From NCBI GenBank assembly GCA_910585285.1, contig CAJUDL010000001.1:67292-131291 (forward strand): a stretch of DNA of 64,000 bases, read 5' to 3'. The notes beneath the pieces are model-generated. The model had not been told where the DNA came from. It saw only the letters and a program-made list of their open reading frames with translations, and ran no database searches. Made by a program: the position numbers and the translations under genes. This DNA is from an uncultured Muribaculaceae bacterium (GTDB taxonomy: Bacteria; Bacteroidota; Bacteroidia; Bacteroidales; Muribaculaceae). Positions within the stretch are counted from its first letter, which is position 1. The number at the start of each line of letters is the position of its first letter. Shown here piece by piece: positions 8,470-17,405 of the stretch.

Positions 8470-9723
8470 TTAGCGGGGTTCGAGGCAGGCGTCAAGGGCG
8501 GAGGCGAGGGCAGTGCGGTCGAGGTCACGACCGATGAAGACGAGCTTGATCATGCGGTCGCCGTATTCTTCATCCCAGTCACGACGAAGTCCGGGCTCTC
8601 TTTCCATCATTACCATCAATTCTTCTTCCGGAGCGGTGGCGTACCAGTAGCCGGCTTCCTTAAGATTTTTCTGAATGCCTGCCTGTTCGAAAAGAAGTGA
8701 CATGTCACGATTATGGCTGAAATAGAGCACACCCTTCGTGCGTATGATGTTCGATGGCCAGTCGAGATTCACAAATCTGTCGAATTTCTCGAAATTGAAT
8801 GGTTGCCGACGGAAGTATACGTATGTTCCAATGCCATATTCCTCAGCTTCTCCCTCTCCATCATGGTGATGGTGATGATGATCATGATCGTGGTGATGCT
8901 CCTCATGTTCGTGATGATGATGCTCGTGTTCATCTTCGTGTTCATGGTCGTGATGTTCATGCTCTTGAAGCTGCTCTTCAGCCGGTTTTTCAATCTCGTG
9001 GACCCATGTGGCGGAGGTGGCAACAGATTCGAAGTTGAAAAGATGCGTGTTGATAAGCTCATTTAAATCAACATCGCAGTAATCACATTCTATGATTTCA
9101 GCTTTAGGTTGCAATGCGCGTATCACAGCCTTAATATGCGCCGCTTCATCAGGAGTAACCTCTGAAATTTTATTCAAGAGGATAATGTTGCAGAATTCTA
9201 TCTGCTCGATAATCAGATTCTCAATGTCTTCTTCGTCGATATCCTCTTTTTCGAGATTTTCTCCACAACCGAATTCACTCTTCATCCGAAGCGCGTCAAC
9301 CACAGTAACAATGGCATCAAGGCGAGGCCGGACGATATCAGTGCGTGCCGGGTTTATCATCTGTTCCATAGAGAAGATGGTCTGAGCGATTGGCGCCGGT
9401 TCGCAGACACCGCTTGCCTCGATCACGATATAATCGAAACGTGCGGATTCAATGAGGTCGGAAATCTGTTTGATAAGATCAGTGCGTAGTGTGCAGCATA
9501 TGCAGCCATTCTGGAGTGCTACCAAGTCACCGGAATCATCCTGCCCGACGATTCCTCCTTTTTGGATGAGGTCTGCGTCTATGTTTACTTCGCCTATGTC
9601 GTTTACGATTACGGCAAAACGTATGCCGCGTTCATTTGTAAGGATATGGTTGAGGAGAGTGGTTTTGCCGCTTCCAAGATAGCCGGTAAGCAACAGCACC
9701 GGGATTTCATTATTTTCTTTCAT
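8470..9723 (-). CDS. CobW/COG0523 G3E GTPase with His-rich metal-binding insert (zinc metallochaperone type)
   Basis: 417 aa, cytosolic. The N-terminal GTPase has a P-loop (GYLGSGKTT, residues 14-22), the CxCC metal motif as GCICC (residues 73-77) and an NKISE guanine-specificity element. Residues about 253-291 are an extreme His/Glu/Asp run, followed by the CobW C-terminal domain from about residue 300 (FNFEKFDRFVNLDWPSNI). In the family, CxCC plus a His-rich linker marks zinc chaperones of the ZigA/YeiR/ZNG1 kind, which use GTP hydrolysis to load zinc onto client proteins. Zinc is inferred rather than shown. A Fur-family regulator and a P1B ATPase that are also His-rich lie 20 kb away. It is a monocistronic minus-strand gene with terminator-like hairpins on both sides. 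Confidence 0.88.
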   Translation of the reverse strand: MKENNEIPVLLLTGYLGSGKTTLLNHILTNERGIRFAVIVNDIGEVNIDADLIQKGGIVGQDDSGDLVALQNGCICCTLRTDLIKQISDLIESARFDYIVIEASGVCEPAPIAQTIFSMEQMINPARTDIVRPRLDAIVTVVDALRMKSEFGCGENLEKEDIDEEDIENLIIEQIEFCNIILLNKISEVTPDEAAHIKAVIRALQPKAEIIECDYCDVDLNELINTHLFNFESVATSATWVHEIEKPAEEQLQEHEHHDHEHEDEHEHHHHEHEEHHHDHDHHHHHHDGEGEAEEYGIGTYVYFRRQPFNFEKFDRFVNLDWPSNIIRTKGVLYFSHNRDMSLLFEQAGIQKNLKEAGYWYATAPEEELMVMMEREPGLRRDWDEEYGDRMIKLVFIGRDLDRTALASALDACLEPR

Positions 9724-9739
9724 AGCTGATGTATTGATA

Positions 9740-9767
9740 AATGGGACGCATCTGAGAGCGTCCCATT
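9740..9767 (-). terminator. Hairpin after the HEAT-repeat gene
   Basis: A perfect 10-bp stem (AATGGGACGC with GCGTCCCATT) and an 8-base loop, 29 bp beyond the stop codon at 9796 on the minus strand and upstream of the CobW gene. A TTTAT stretch follows on the minus strand. Confidence 0.6.
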
Positions 9768-9795
9768 ATTTATAACGTAGTAGTTTCGTTTTTGA

Positions 9796-10212
9796 TTAAG
9801 ATAAATGTCTCTTTAGAGAGGCTGCAGCATATGCGGGGATTTGCGGATCGCTTTCTATTTTATCAGCGAGTTCCGCAGCAAACGGCAGATGTTTGAGAAG
9901 ACGGAACGCGAGCATGTCGCTTTCTTCCGGGGTTATAACCGCGCTAAGCAACTCCAGCGCTTTCTTTTCAGTGACTTCTTCGCGAGGATAAAGATAGGTG
10001 GCGAGAATGCGGGATTCCCTGACTTCCTTATCTTCCCATAATGCATCTGCCAATTCCATTGATGGCTGTTGTTCGCGGGCGATTGCAGCAATCTGTGGAA
10101 TCTGGAGACCGAAAATTACTTTATATGGCATTCCCGCTTTCCGCAACGTATCCGCGATGATTCCGTTGCGGAAAGTGTAGAAACTCTTTTTTATATCTTG
10201 CAGTGATATCAT
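9796..10212 (-). CDS. Short HEAT-repeat protein related to DNA alkylation repair (AlkD-like) proteins
   Basis: 138 aa, all helical. The order FGLQIPQIAAIAREQQP, ALWEDKEVRESRILATYLYP and the following paired helices resemble the HEAT-like repeats of AlkD-type proteins. It is much shorter than a full AlkD (usually well over 200 aa), so it may keep only part of the DNA-binding surface. Its start overlaps the stop of the dipeptidyl peptidase III gene by one base (TAATG), implying translational coupling in a two-gene operon. Glycosylase activity cannot be claimed; a protein-binding HEAT protein is the alternative. Confidence 0.55.
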   Translation of the reverse strand: MISLQDIKKSFYTFRNGIIADTLRKAGMPYKVIFGLQIPQIAAIAREQQPSMELADALWEDKEVRESRILATYLYPREEVTEKKALELLSAVITPEESDMLAFRLLKHLPFAAELADKIESDPQIPAYAAASLKRHLS

Positions 10213-12281
10213 TATTTTGCGGAGCAGGATTTAGTGGATTTCTTTGTGAGTGGCGAATAGTCGCGGCTGAGGCGCAACATCTGCTCAACATAATTCTCCG
10301 GATAAGATATCTCTATGTCGGTGATTTCACCTGCATTGTCGGTTACAGGAGTGTAGACAGGGTTGATGAATCCGCGGTAGGGAGGAATGTCGAGGGTGGA
10401 GAATCTTTGAATAACTTCCTTGTGTAATTTAGGATCGACCTTAACTGCATATTTCTGTATGATATCGTTGCCACCCTTATAATCGCCCTCGCTCTTTATG
10501 CGCTGCATCTCTGCAAGAAGATTTCCGATAAGTTCACGCATTTTGGCGTAGTCGTTGATCTTGACGTAGGTCTTGCCACCTTTTTTTGCCAGTTCAACCA
10601 CGTCTTTGCCACCTTTTGCCTTCTTCTTGCCATGTTCCAGCACCCATTTGGCAATCAGCTGGCGGTTGCGCATATGTGCCTCTTCGACATCGTTGCCCAA
10701 TTCTATACGGTTGAGCTGAGTCATAAGTCCATTCATCATGTATTTATAATATTCTGCCTTATATGCCTCCGGATTGTCAAGCAGACCAAGCTCAATGAGC
10801 TTCGGATCTGCAAGATAGTAGAGGGCGAAGAGGTCAGCTCTTGCCTCTTCGAGGGTTGAGCCGTTCTCTTTCAGGGCATCGGGATCAACACCGGGGAGAA
10901 GTTGCCCGGAGCCATGTCCGAGACATTCGTGGAGGTCGGTGTGAAGCATATCGGTGACATAGAGATAATCGTCTAAAAGCTTGCGTGTCGGAGCATCAAT
11001 AACGAATTCTTCATTGAATCCGTTGCCTTGGGATGCCATGGCGTATGCCTCTGTGATGTTTTCTATTGTCACGGATTTTGATCCGTGTGCAGCACGAATC
11101 CAGTTTGAGTTTGGTAGGTTGATGCCTATGGCTGTAGAGGGGAAGGCATCACCGGCAAGCATGGCGGCGGTAATAGCTTTTGCTGACACTCCCTTTACTT
11201 TCGGTTTGCGGAATTTGGGATCTACCGGAGAACGATCCTCAAACCATTGAGCATTGCTTGAGATTGCCTCAGTGCGTTCGGAAGATTTCTTATTCTTGAA
11301 ATTAACGTATGATTCCCATGAACCTGTCATGCCGAGAGGGTCGCCATAACTTTCAATAAAGCCATTTACGAAATCAACATCAGATTTTGTGTCTTCAGCC
11401 CAAAGGATGGAATATTCATCGAAGAGACGCAGGTCGCCAGTGATATAATAGTCGATCAGCTTTGTGATGTAAGCTTTCTGCGCGTCATTCTCCGCCACAC
11501 CTTTCGCTTTGTCGAGCCAATAGATGATTTCTGCGATTGCCGGGCCGTAAAGTCCGTTTACCTTATATTTCTGTTCCTTGATCTCTCCGTTCTCCTTTAC
11601 AACCCTTGCGTTAAGACCATAAGAGACCGGTGTGGGATCATTGGGCTTTTTCATTTTAGCATAGAATTCCTCAACCTCTGCCTGGGTAACCCCCGGACCG
11701 TAAAGGTTGTTGGCGGATGTTGCCACAACATCCTGTGTGCCGTCTTGGTTTACGCGCTTTGCCATAACCGAAGGATCGAATATCACGGGGACCAGTTCTG
11801 CCATCATCTGTTCGCGAGTCTGTCCCGGATTCAGGGGAAGGCAGCAGTTATGGAGCTTGCCTACGCGTTCTTCAAAAAATGCCTGAGAGAATTCAGGACG
11901 GAATTTGTCGGTGGAATAATGATGGTGTATGCCATTGCCAAACCAAACCTGCTTGAGGTATTTCTCAAAAGCTTTGAAATCTTTTGAGTTGCGGTCGCCG
12001 TCATATTTTAGATAGATTTTTTCTAACAGTTGACGGAGTTGCAGATTGTAACGTCCGTTCTGATCCCAGATGATGTCTCGTCCCATCTGCGCAGCCTGCG
12101 ACAGATAATAGAGCATCTTCTTCTGGTTGAGAGTAAGATTCTTGAATTCAGGCACTTCATAGCGAAGCACTTCAATGTCGGCGAATCTGTCGACATGATA
12201 GTTGAAATTTTTGTTTTCAACGGCATTTGCACCGGCTGATGCCATAGTTGCGATCATTAATGTGGAAAGGATTTTTTTCAT
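10212..12281 (-). CDS. Dipeptidyl peptidase III (M49 family zinc metallopeptidase)
   Basis: 689 aa. A signal peptide-like N-terminus (MKKILSTLMIATMASAGANA) suggests export to the periplasm. The M49 signature HExxxH appears as HECLGH (His451-His456), followed by the second zinc motif EEARAD about 25 residues later. DPP III removes dipeptides from the N-terminus of oligopeptides of roughly 4-10 residues; in Bacteroidales such enzymes help amino acid acquisition. The next gene (HEAT protein) is coupled by TAATG overlap. The region upstream carries a G-rich repeat rather than a clear promoter. Confidence 0.92.
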   Translation of the reverse strand: MKKILSTLMIATMASAGANAVENKNFNYHVDRFADIEVLRYEVPEFKNLTLNQKKMLYYLSQAAQMGRDIIWDQNGRYNLQLRQLLEKIYLKYDGDRNSKDFKAFEKYLKQVWFGNGIHHHYSTDKFRPEFSQAFFEERVGKLHNCCLPLNPGQTREQMMAELVPVIFDPSVMAKRVNQDGTQDVVATSANNLYGPGVTQAEVEEFYAKMKKPNDPTPVSYGLNARVVKENGEIKEQKYKVNGLYGPAIAEIIYWLDKAKGVAENDAQKAYITKLIDYYITGDLRLFDEYSILWAEDTKSDVDFVNGFIESYGDPLGMTGSWESYVNFKNKKSSERTEAISSNAQWFEDRSPVDPKFRKPKVKGVSAKAITAAMLAGDAFPSTAIGINLPNSNWIRAAHGSKSVTIENITEAYAMASQGNGFNEEFVIDAPTRKLLDDYLYVTDMLHTDLHECLGHGSGQLLPGVDPDALKENGSTLEEARADLFALYYLADPKLIELGLLDNPEAYKAEYYKYMMNGLMTQLNRIELGNDVEEAHMRNRQLIAKWVLEHGKKKAKGGKDVVELAKKGGKTYVKINDYAKMRELIGNLLAEMQRIKSEGDYKGGNDIIQKYAVKVDPKLHKEVIQRFSTLDIPPYRGFINPVYTPVTDNAGEITDIEISYPENYVEQMLRLSRDYSPLTKKSTKSCSAK

Positions 12282-12299
12282 ATTTTGTTCTTTCTTATT

Positions 12300-12362
12300 T
12301 TGGGGTCAATGGGGTTAATGGGGCGAGATGGGGCTGGATGGGGAGGTATGGGAATGGGGATG
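12300..12362. repeat. G-rich imperfect tandem repeat next to the methyltransferase stop codon
   Basis: Repeated GGGG tracts separated by 4-6 bases (GGGGTCAAT, GGGGTTAAT, GGGGCGAGAT, GGGGCTGGAT, GGGGAGGTAT and so on), with a period of about 9-10 bp. It ends 4 bp from the methyltransferase stop codon (12366-12368, minus strand) and 19 bp from the DPP III start. The spacing could allow a G-quadruplex on the plus strand. Confidence 0.7.
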
Positions 12363-12365
12363 GAA

Positions 12366-13547
12366 TTACTCAACGTAGAGGACGAGACCTTTCAGGTATT
12401 CACCTTCAGGGTGGGAGATGTCTACAGGGTGGTCGGCAGGTTGAGTGAGCTGATGCAGGATGCGAACCTTGCGCCCTGATTTTGCAGCAGCAGTGAAGAC
12501 CGCCATCCGGAACATATCTTTTGTTATCGCCTGAGAGCAAGAGAATGTGAAGAGCACTCCACCGCTCTTGATTTTCTCAAATGCCCTTGCGTTGAGTTTG
12601 CGGTATCCGATAAGACCATTCTTGATTGCGCCCCGGTGTTTCGCGAATGCCGGCGGGTCAAGTATTATGAGGTCATATTTGTCCGCTTCCATATCCGAAA
12701 GAAACTTGAATGCATCCACGTCGTGAGTGTGGTGACGGTCATCTCCGGGAAAATTAAGTGCAATGTTGGCATCGGTCAATGCAACAGCTTTTGAGGATGA
12801 ATCCACGGAATCCACACTCAATGCGCCGCCTCTCATGGCATATACGGAGAAGCCGCCGGTGTAGCAGAACATATTAAGCACATGTCTCCCTTTTGCGTAA
12901 TGCTCTAAAAGTTTGCGGTTTTCCCGCTGGTCAACGAAGAATCCTGTCTTTTGTCCTTTGAGCCAGTCGATGTTGAATTGCAATCCGTTTTCAAGAGCTA
13001 TGTTGCCGTCATAGTTGCCAATCAGGTATTCATTGTCAGGGTCAAGATGTGCCTTGTATGGTAGAGTGGTATCACTCTTGTAGTAGACATTGCGAATACG
13101 CGCATCGGGAAGGAGAGTTAGAGCCTCGGCAATGTCGTGTCGCGCGAAGTGCATTCCAGGGGAATGCGCCTGCATTACGGCGGTGTCACCGTATATATCG
13201 ATCACCAGCCCGGGAAGAAAATCACCCTCCCCATGAACGAGACGGAAGCAGGTGTTGTCTTCGCGGATGAGTCCTAACGTCTGGCGCAAGGCAAAAGCCG
13301 ATACCAATCTGCGGCAGAAGAAATCATCCGAGATGCTCTCTACTCCGAATTCAAGTATTCTGACAGCTATGCTGCCTATCTGATAATGACCGGCGCCAAG
13401 CACGTTACCCTTGGAATCTGTAACGCAAACCTCATCTCCTTCCTCAAGGTCTGAAGGGAGAGTGGCGATAGCTCCTGAAAACACCCATGGATGGTGGCGT
13501 AGAAGAGATTCTTCCTTACCCGGTCTAAGCTTTATGGTTTTCATCAA
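12366..13547 (-). CDS. Class I SAM-dependent 23S rRNA methyltransferase (RlmI/RlmK family)
   Basis: 393 aa. An N-terminal PUA RNA-binding domain (about 1-75, starting KLRPGKEESLLRHHPWVFSGA), a central EEHxxRLVHGEGDFLPGLVIDIY segment and a C-terminal Rossmann methyltransferase with the SAM-binding region VLNMFCYTGGFSVYA and catalytic-loop LDPPAFAKHRG. The family methylates cytosine C5 in 23S rRNA (RlmI, C1962 in E. coli). The exact target base here is inferred from family. It is a lone minus-strand gene between two repeat arrays. The tandem ATG at the start leaves a one-codon ambiguity. Confidence 0.88.
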   Translation of the reverse strand: MMKTIKLRPGKEESLLRHHPWVFSGAIATLPSDLEEGDEVCVTDSKGNVLGAGHYQIGSIAVRILEFGVESISDDFFCRRLVSAFALRQTLGLIREDNTCFRLVHGEGDFLPGLVIDIYGDTAVMQAHSPGMHFARHDIAEALTLLPDARIRNVYYKSDTTLPYKAHLDPDNEYLIGNYDGNIALENGLQFNIDWLKGQKTGFFVDQRENRKLLEHYAKGRHVLNMFCYTGGFSVYAMRGGALSVDSVDSSSKAVALTDANIALNFPGDDRHHTHDVDAFKFLSDMEADKYDLIILDPPAFAKHRGAIKNGLIGYRKLNARAFEKIKSGGVLFTFSCSQAITKDMFRMAVFTAAAKSGRKVRILHQLTQPADHPVDISHPEGEYLKGLVLYVE

Positions 13548-13570
13548 TTCAAATCAAATATAATACTTAT

Positions 13571-13603
13571 AATTCCTAATTCCTCACTCCTAATTCCTAA
13601 TTA
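13571..13603. repeat. Heptad array (ATTCCTA type) at the rseP stop codon
   Basis: Four in-phase 7-bp units ATTCCTA, ATTCCTC, ACTCCTA, ATTCCTA plus ATTA. The final ATTA overlaps the rseP stop codon (13601-13603, minus strand). The same unit type recurs at 61568-61680. Confidence 0.85.
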
Positions 13604-15034
13604 TTTAAAGAGTCTTACGATATCCATGCCATTGGCATAGACAAGGAGAAGTATCAGCAGCGTCATACCCACTATCTGGGCACGCTCCATGAATTTCTCA
13701 CTTGGCGGACGACGGAATATAACTTCATAGATAAGGAACATTACGTGTCCTCCATCAAGAGCAGGAATGGGAAGGATATTCATGAACGCGAGTGCTACAG
13801 AAAGAAACGCGGCAATATTCCAGAATGCGATCCAGTTCCATTTTTCAGGGAAGATGGATCCGATTGAGCCGAAGCCTCCGATGCTGTTGGCTCCCTCTTT
13901 GGTGAATACCATCTTCATGGATTTGGCATAGGACGTTAGTTTCTCCGTGCCCATCTCCACTCCACGAGGTATTGACTGGAATATGTTGTAACGTATTTCT
14001 TTCGTGTTGAAGAATGCGGAGGGATTGATCTCCAGACCAATCCCCATTTTGGAATTGTCAGAGAGCTTGACAGGTAAAACCAAAGTGTCTGTCTTTGCAT
14101 CGGATTTACGCACAATGGTGAAATCAACAGTCTCGTTATTGTGTCCCTGCAAGCTGTAGAAGAACTCGTCAAGAGAGGGAGTTGACACAGAATCGATGGC
14201 AATGATTTCATCTCCCGGGATTATTCCCGCTTTGGCGGCTCCTTCTCCCGGCATCACTTGGGTGATACGTGTCGGCATTCGGTATGCGAAGAAATTTACT
14301 GTAGCAGTGTCGCTTTTTGCTTCATCATCAAGAGCAAAGATGAATTTGTCAGGTATTGAAATGCTGATAGTGTCGTGACCATCGCGAAGCACAGTCACCT
14401 CCTTTGACTGAATCATTTTGAGCCTGGCTTCCACGGGATTCTCAAGTTTTTCGCCATCAGCGGTGAGTGGAATATCTCCGTTGTGAAATCCAATCTTACG
14501 CGCTTCTCCCGAATATGTGAAACCCATTTTTGCATCTTGCACAGGAACGTATTTCTCACCGGTGGCGTATACAAGCCCGGCATATATGATGATTGCAAGC
14601 AGGAAGTTGAAAAGTACGCCTGCTATCATTATCAAGAGCCGTTGCCACGCCGGTTTGGAACGGAATTCCCAATCCTGGGCAGGTTTCTTCATCTGTTCGG
14701 TATCCATTGATTCATCAATCATACCTGCAATCTTGCAATATCCTCCAAGAGGAAGCCAGCCTATTCCATATTCTGTGTCTCCCCAGAACGATGATTTTTT
14801 CTTTTTAGTTTTTTCGGTGTCGTTGCATTTGATCTCTTTTGTTTTTCCGAGACCACCGTAATATTTTTTAGGTTTCCACTTGAAAAGTTCGATCCAGGGA
14901 TCAAAGAATATATAGAATTTTTCCACTTTCACTCCAAATATGCGGGCGAAGAAGAAATGACCGAATTCATGAATAATTACAAGAATCGCAAATGCGAGAA
15001 TAAGCTGCGCAGCTTTTATGAGAAATGTATCCAA
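13601..15034 (-). CDS. rseP: RIP site-2 metalloprotease RseP
   Basis: 477 aa inner-membrane zinc protease. The active-site HEFGH (His22-His26) is in the first membrane helix, followed by the usual FGVKVEKF stretch. A Lys-rich insert near residues 60-80 precedes the GYCKIAGMIDES segment, two PDZ-like regions sit in the periplasmic part (VMPGEGAAKAGIIPGDEII is the second), and the C-terminal helix pair carries the third ligand motif NILPIPALDGG. The family cleaves anti-sigma factors and signal-peptide remnants within the membrane. Its order after M23-like gene and dxr on the same strand is common in Bacteroidales. The 3' end lies against one heptad array and the 5' end against another. Confidence 0.93.
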   Translation of the reverse strand: MDTFLIKAAQLILAFAILVIIHEFGHFFFARIFGVKVEKFYIFFDPWIELFKWKPKKYYGGLGKTKEIKCNDTEKTKKKKSSFWGDTEYGIGWLPLGGYCKIAGMIDESMDTEQMKKPAQDWEFRSKPAWQRLLIMIAGVLFNFLLAIIIYAGLVYATGEKYVPVQDAKMGFTYSGEARKIGFHNGDIPLTADGEKLENPVEARLKMIQSKEVTVLRDGHDTISISIPDKFIFALDDEAKSDTATVNFFAYRMPTRITQVMPGEGAAKAGIIPGDEIIAIDSVSTPSLDEFFYSLQGHNNETVDFTIVRKSDAKTDTLVLPVKLSDNSKMGIGLEINPSAFFNTKEIRYNIFQSIPRGVEMGTEKLTSYAKSMKMVFTKEGANSIGGFGSIGSIFPEKWNWIAFWNIAAFLSVALAFMNILPIPALDGGHVMFLIYEVIFRRPPSEKFMERAQIVGMTLLILLLVYANGMDIVRLFK

Positions 15035-15041
15035 GCTTAAA

Positions 15042-15151
15042 TAATGTTTAATGTGTAATGAGTAATGTTTAATTTTGAGGCTTTAGGTTTTAGGCTTTAG
15101 GCTTTAGATTGCTTCTCCTAATGCCTAACACCTAACACCTAATGCCTAACA
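15042..15151. repeat. Composite heptad array covering the dxr stop codon
   Basis: Three exact-period 7-bp arrays: TAATGTT x4 (15042-15069), AGGCTTT x4 (15078-15105) and, inverted, CCTAACA/CCTAATG x5 (15117-15151). The last array overlaps the dxr 3' end and supplies its stop (TAG) and last codons. The second and third arrays can fold on each other. Confidence 0.88.
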
Positions 15152-16299
15152 CCTGCCTCCGCACGGGCGCGGGCTTCCGCGTTGGTGCTTACAAGATCTG
15201 CGAGAGAGACTTTTGAGATGTAAGGAGTTTCAATCATCACTTTTTCCACCAAACGGGGAATATCCATGAATTTGATTCTTCGGTTTAGAAAAGCTGCAAC
15301 AGCCACTTCATTGGCGGCATTGAGAATGCAAGGCATATTGCCACCGGCAGCTATTGCTTCAAACGCAAATCTCAAAAGCGGGAATTTCGTCATATCCGGT
15401 TCTTCGAATGTCAGATTAGAATATTGTGAAAGTTTCAAAGGTTCTCGAGAGCTCGTGATGCGCTCAGGATAGCTGAGGGCATAACGGATGGGCAGATGCA
15501 TGTCGGGCACACCAAGTTGCGCCTTTATCGAGCCGTCAATATATTCCACCATCGAATGCACAATCGATTGCGGGTGAACGGCAATCTGGATTTTCTCAGG
15601 AGGACAATCGAAGAGCCATCGCGCTTCGATCATTTCAAAACCTTTGTTCATCATGGATGCGGAGTCGATCGTTACCTTCGCGCCCATGTTCCAGTTGGGA
15701 TGACGGAGAGCATCGTCAACAGTGACAGTCTCCAGCTCGGCAAGCGTTTTTGTGCGAAACGGACCGCCACTTGCCGTCAGGATGATTTTTGCAACATTTT
15801 CACGGTTTTCCCCAACAAGACATTGGAATATTGCTGAATGTTCGCTGTCTACGGGTATAATCCGTGAGTCAGACTCTTTAAGCAGAGAGGTGATTACTTC
15901 TCCTGCCACTACAAGGGTCTCTTTGTTTGCAAGCGCGATTGTTTTGTTGGCTTCAATAGCCTTTACAGTCGGAATCAGACCGCTGTATCCCACCATAGCA
16001 GTGACTACGATGTCTACTCCCGGCATCGCTGCTGCTTCAGCGATAGCATCAGCTCCGGCTTCGACACAGACCGGAAGGTCAGACAGAGCCTCCCTCAGTT
16101 GAGGAAGGAACTCTTCACGGGCGATCACAACCCTGTCGGGCATGAATTTGCGAGCCTGGGCGGCAAGCAGTTCCCAATTGCGGGCAGCTGTAAGCACGGA
16201 TGCGCGGAATCGTTCGGGATGCTCCTCGATTATATCGAGCGTCTGCGTGCCGATTGATCCCGTGGAACCAAGTATCGCAATGTTTTTTATATCATTCAT
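15139..16299 (-). CDS. dxr: 1-deoxy-D-xylulose 5-phosphate reductoisomerase
   Basis: 386 aa, cytosolic. Converts DXP to 2-C-methyl-D-erythritol 4-phosphate with NADPH, the first committed step of the MEP isoprenoid pathway. The NADPH-binding motif GSTGSIGTQTLDII is at residues 10-23; the metal-binding region PVDSEHSAIFQCL and the substrate loop with TASGGPFR are present, as are HPNWNMGAKVTIDSASMMNKG and the C-terminal helical domain. The last residues (GVRH) and the TAG stop are encoded inside a heptad repeat array, so the native C-terminus seems to have been replaced by the repeat. It lies between the degenerate M23 gene and rseP. Confidence 0.95.
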   Translation of the reverse strand: MNDIKNIAILGSTGSIGTQTLDIIEEHPERFRASVLTAARNWELLAAQARKFMPDRVVIAREEFLPQLREALSDLPVCVEAGADAIAEAAAMPGVDIVVTAMVGYSGLIPTVKAIEANKTIALANKETLVVAGEVITSLLKESDSRIIPVDSEHSAIFQCLVGENRENVAKIILTASGGPFRTKTLAELETVTVDDALRHPNWNMGAKVTIDSASMMNKGFEMIEARWLFDCPPEKIQIAVHPQSIVHSMVEYIDGSIKAQLGVPDMHLPIRYALSYPERITSSREPLKLSQYSNLTFEEPDMTKFPLLRFAFEAIAAGGNMPCILNAANEVAVAAFLNRRIKFMDIPRLVEKVMIETPYISKVSLADLVSTNAEARARAEAGVRH

Positions 16300-16329
16300 C
16301 TCTTTATTTCTATAATGGCTTTTTGAATC

Positions 16330-17208
16330 CTAATACTTCCCGCGAGGAGCCTCGAATGGGGCATCTTTCACTATTGTGGATTCCGGATTTCCAATATAAT
16401 CATAGGGAATCAGAGGCAAACCATTATGCCACATCATCACTTCAATGTATCTTCTTCCCTTGCCATCGGGTTTTGGTCCCAAGGCGAGCATTTGTCCTGC
16501 AAGCACGGCATCTCCGACAGATACCATTGGCGATCCGAGTCTTGCTATTCGCGTTACGAATCCCTTTGCGTGTTGTATAATCACCACATATCCCCCTTCT
16601 GCTGCGGAGTAGTAAGAGGCAAGGATTGAGCCGTCGGCAACACTTTTAACGGATTCATCAGGAGGCATAATGACGTTGCCTTTCTCTTCAGCGCGTGATG
16701 AAGCACTGAAGATGCTGCTGTCGCTGAGAGGGGAGAACATCATGCCGTCGGCGGCAAGTGGGGCGAGCACAGAAATATTGAATCTCTCCCTTTCCTCCAT
16801 TGCGTTTACAAATTTACGTTCAAGAGGGGATGGCGGCAAAAGGGAATCCGGCGACATCTCACGCAAGTTTGCGGTCATCACCAGCGAGTCTGCGGTAGGG
16901 GTCCGATCAGTGTCAAAAGCCTTGAGGATATTGTCGAGATAATCCTGGTTTTGAGCATATGCTCCGAAGATGGAATCAAGACGCAGGATATTGTCTTCTG
17001 TGGCTGATCTTTCTGATTGTTTCATATATCCGGGCAGCAGCGTGCGGATGGGGGTGACCATTACGATTGCACCTGATATCATAATGAGCACAACCAATGC
17101 CGCTATAGCCCCCGTCCATAACGACAGCGGCGATAGCGTTATATCCGCAAGGTCTTCAAGTCTTGATTCATCCTCGATGCGGATGCGGTATTTTGGATGA
17201 CGCTTCAT
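16330..17208 (-). CDS. Degenerate M23 (LytM-like) membrane-anchored protein
   Basis: 292 aa. One membrane helix at about residues 33-53 (WTGAIAALVVLIMISGAIV), then a periplasmic linker and a C-terminal LytM/M23 fold (about 185-280: GSILASYYSAAEGGYVVIIQHA, then VSVGDAVLAGQMLA). The catalytic HxH of the motif usually read YAHLS is IARLG here, and the usual HLHFE segment reads RRYIEV, so zinc ligands are missing. By analogy with other inactive LytM proteins it may bind or activate peptidoglycan hydrolases rather than cleave. It is the first gene of a set with dxr and rseP on the minus strand, 30 bp upstream of dxr. Confidence 0.75.
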   Translation of the reverse strand: MKRHPKYRIRIEDESRLEDLADITLSPLSLWTGAIAALVVLIMISGAIVMVTPIRTLLPGYMKQSERSATEDNILRLDSIFGAYAQNQDYLDNILKAFDTDRTPTADSLVMTANLREMSPDSLLPPSPLERKFVNAMEERERFNISVLAPLAADGMMFSPLSDSSIFSASSRAEEKGNVIMPPDESVKSVADGSILASYYSAAEGGYVVIIQHAKGFVTRIARLGSPMVSVGDAVLAGQMLALGPKPDGKGRRYIEVMMWHNGLPLIPYDYIGNPESTIVKDAPFEAPRGKY

Positions 17209-17405
17209 TTAGTATCGCGGTTTCGCATCGCGAATTTAATGAAAATAAGTGATATAATAAGGGATTGAGGGAAATTTTTGCATTTCTCATGTTAAAATTT
17301 GTCACGGGGAGCAAACAAAATTTTTCCTTGCAGTGTTAGATAGGTAAAAATTGCAAAAAACAATTTAGAAAGTTTTAAAAATTACTTATCTTAAATTAAT
17401 ATTTT

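Noticed and set aside
8713..9066. Met/Val-rich reading opposite the His-rich part of the CobW gene
   Set aside because: It is the complement of the CAT/CAC histidine run, which gives Met and Val codons; not a membrane protein gene.
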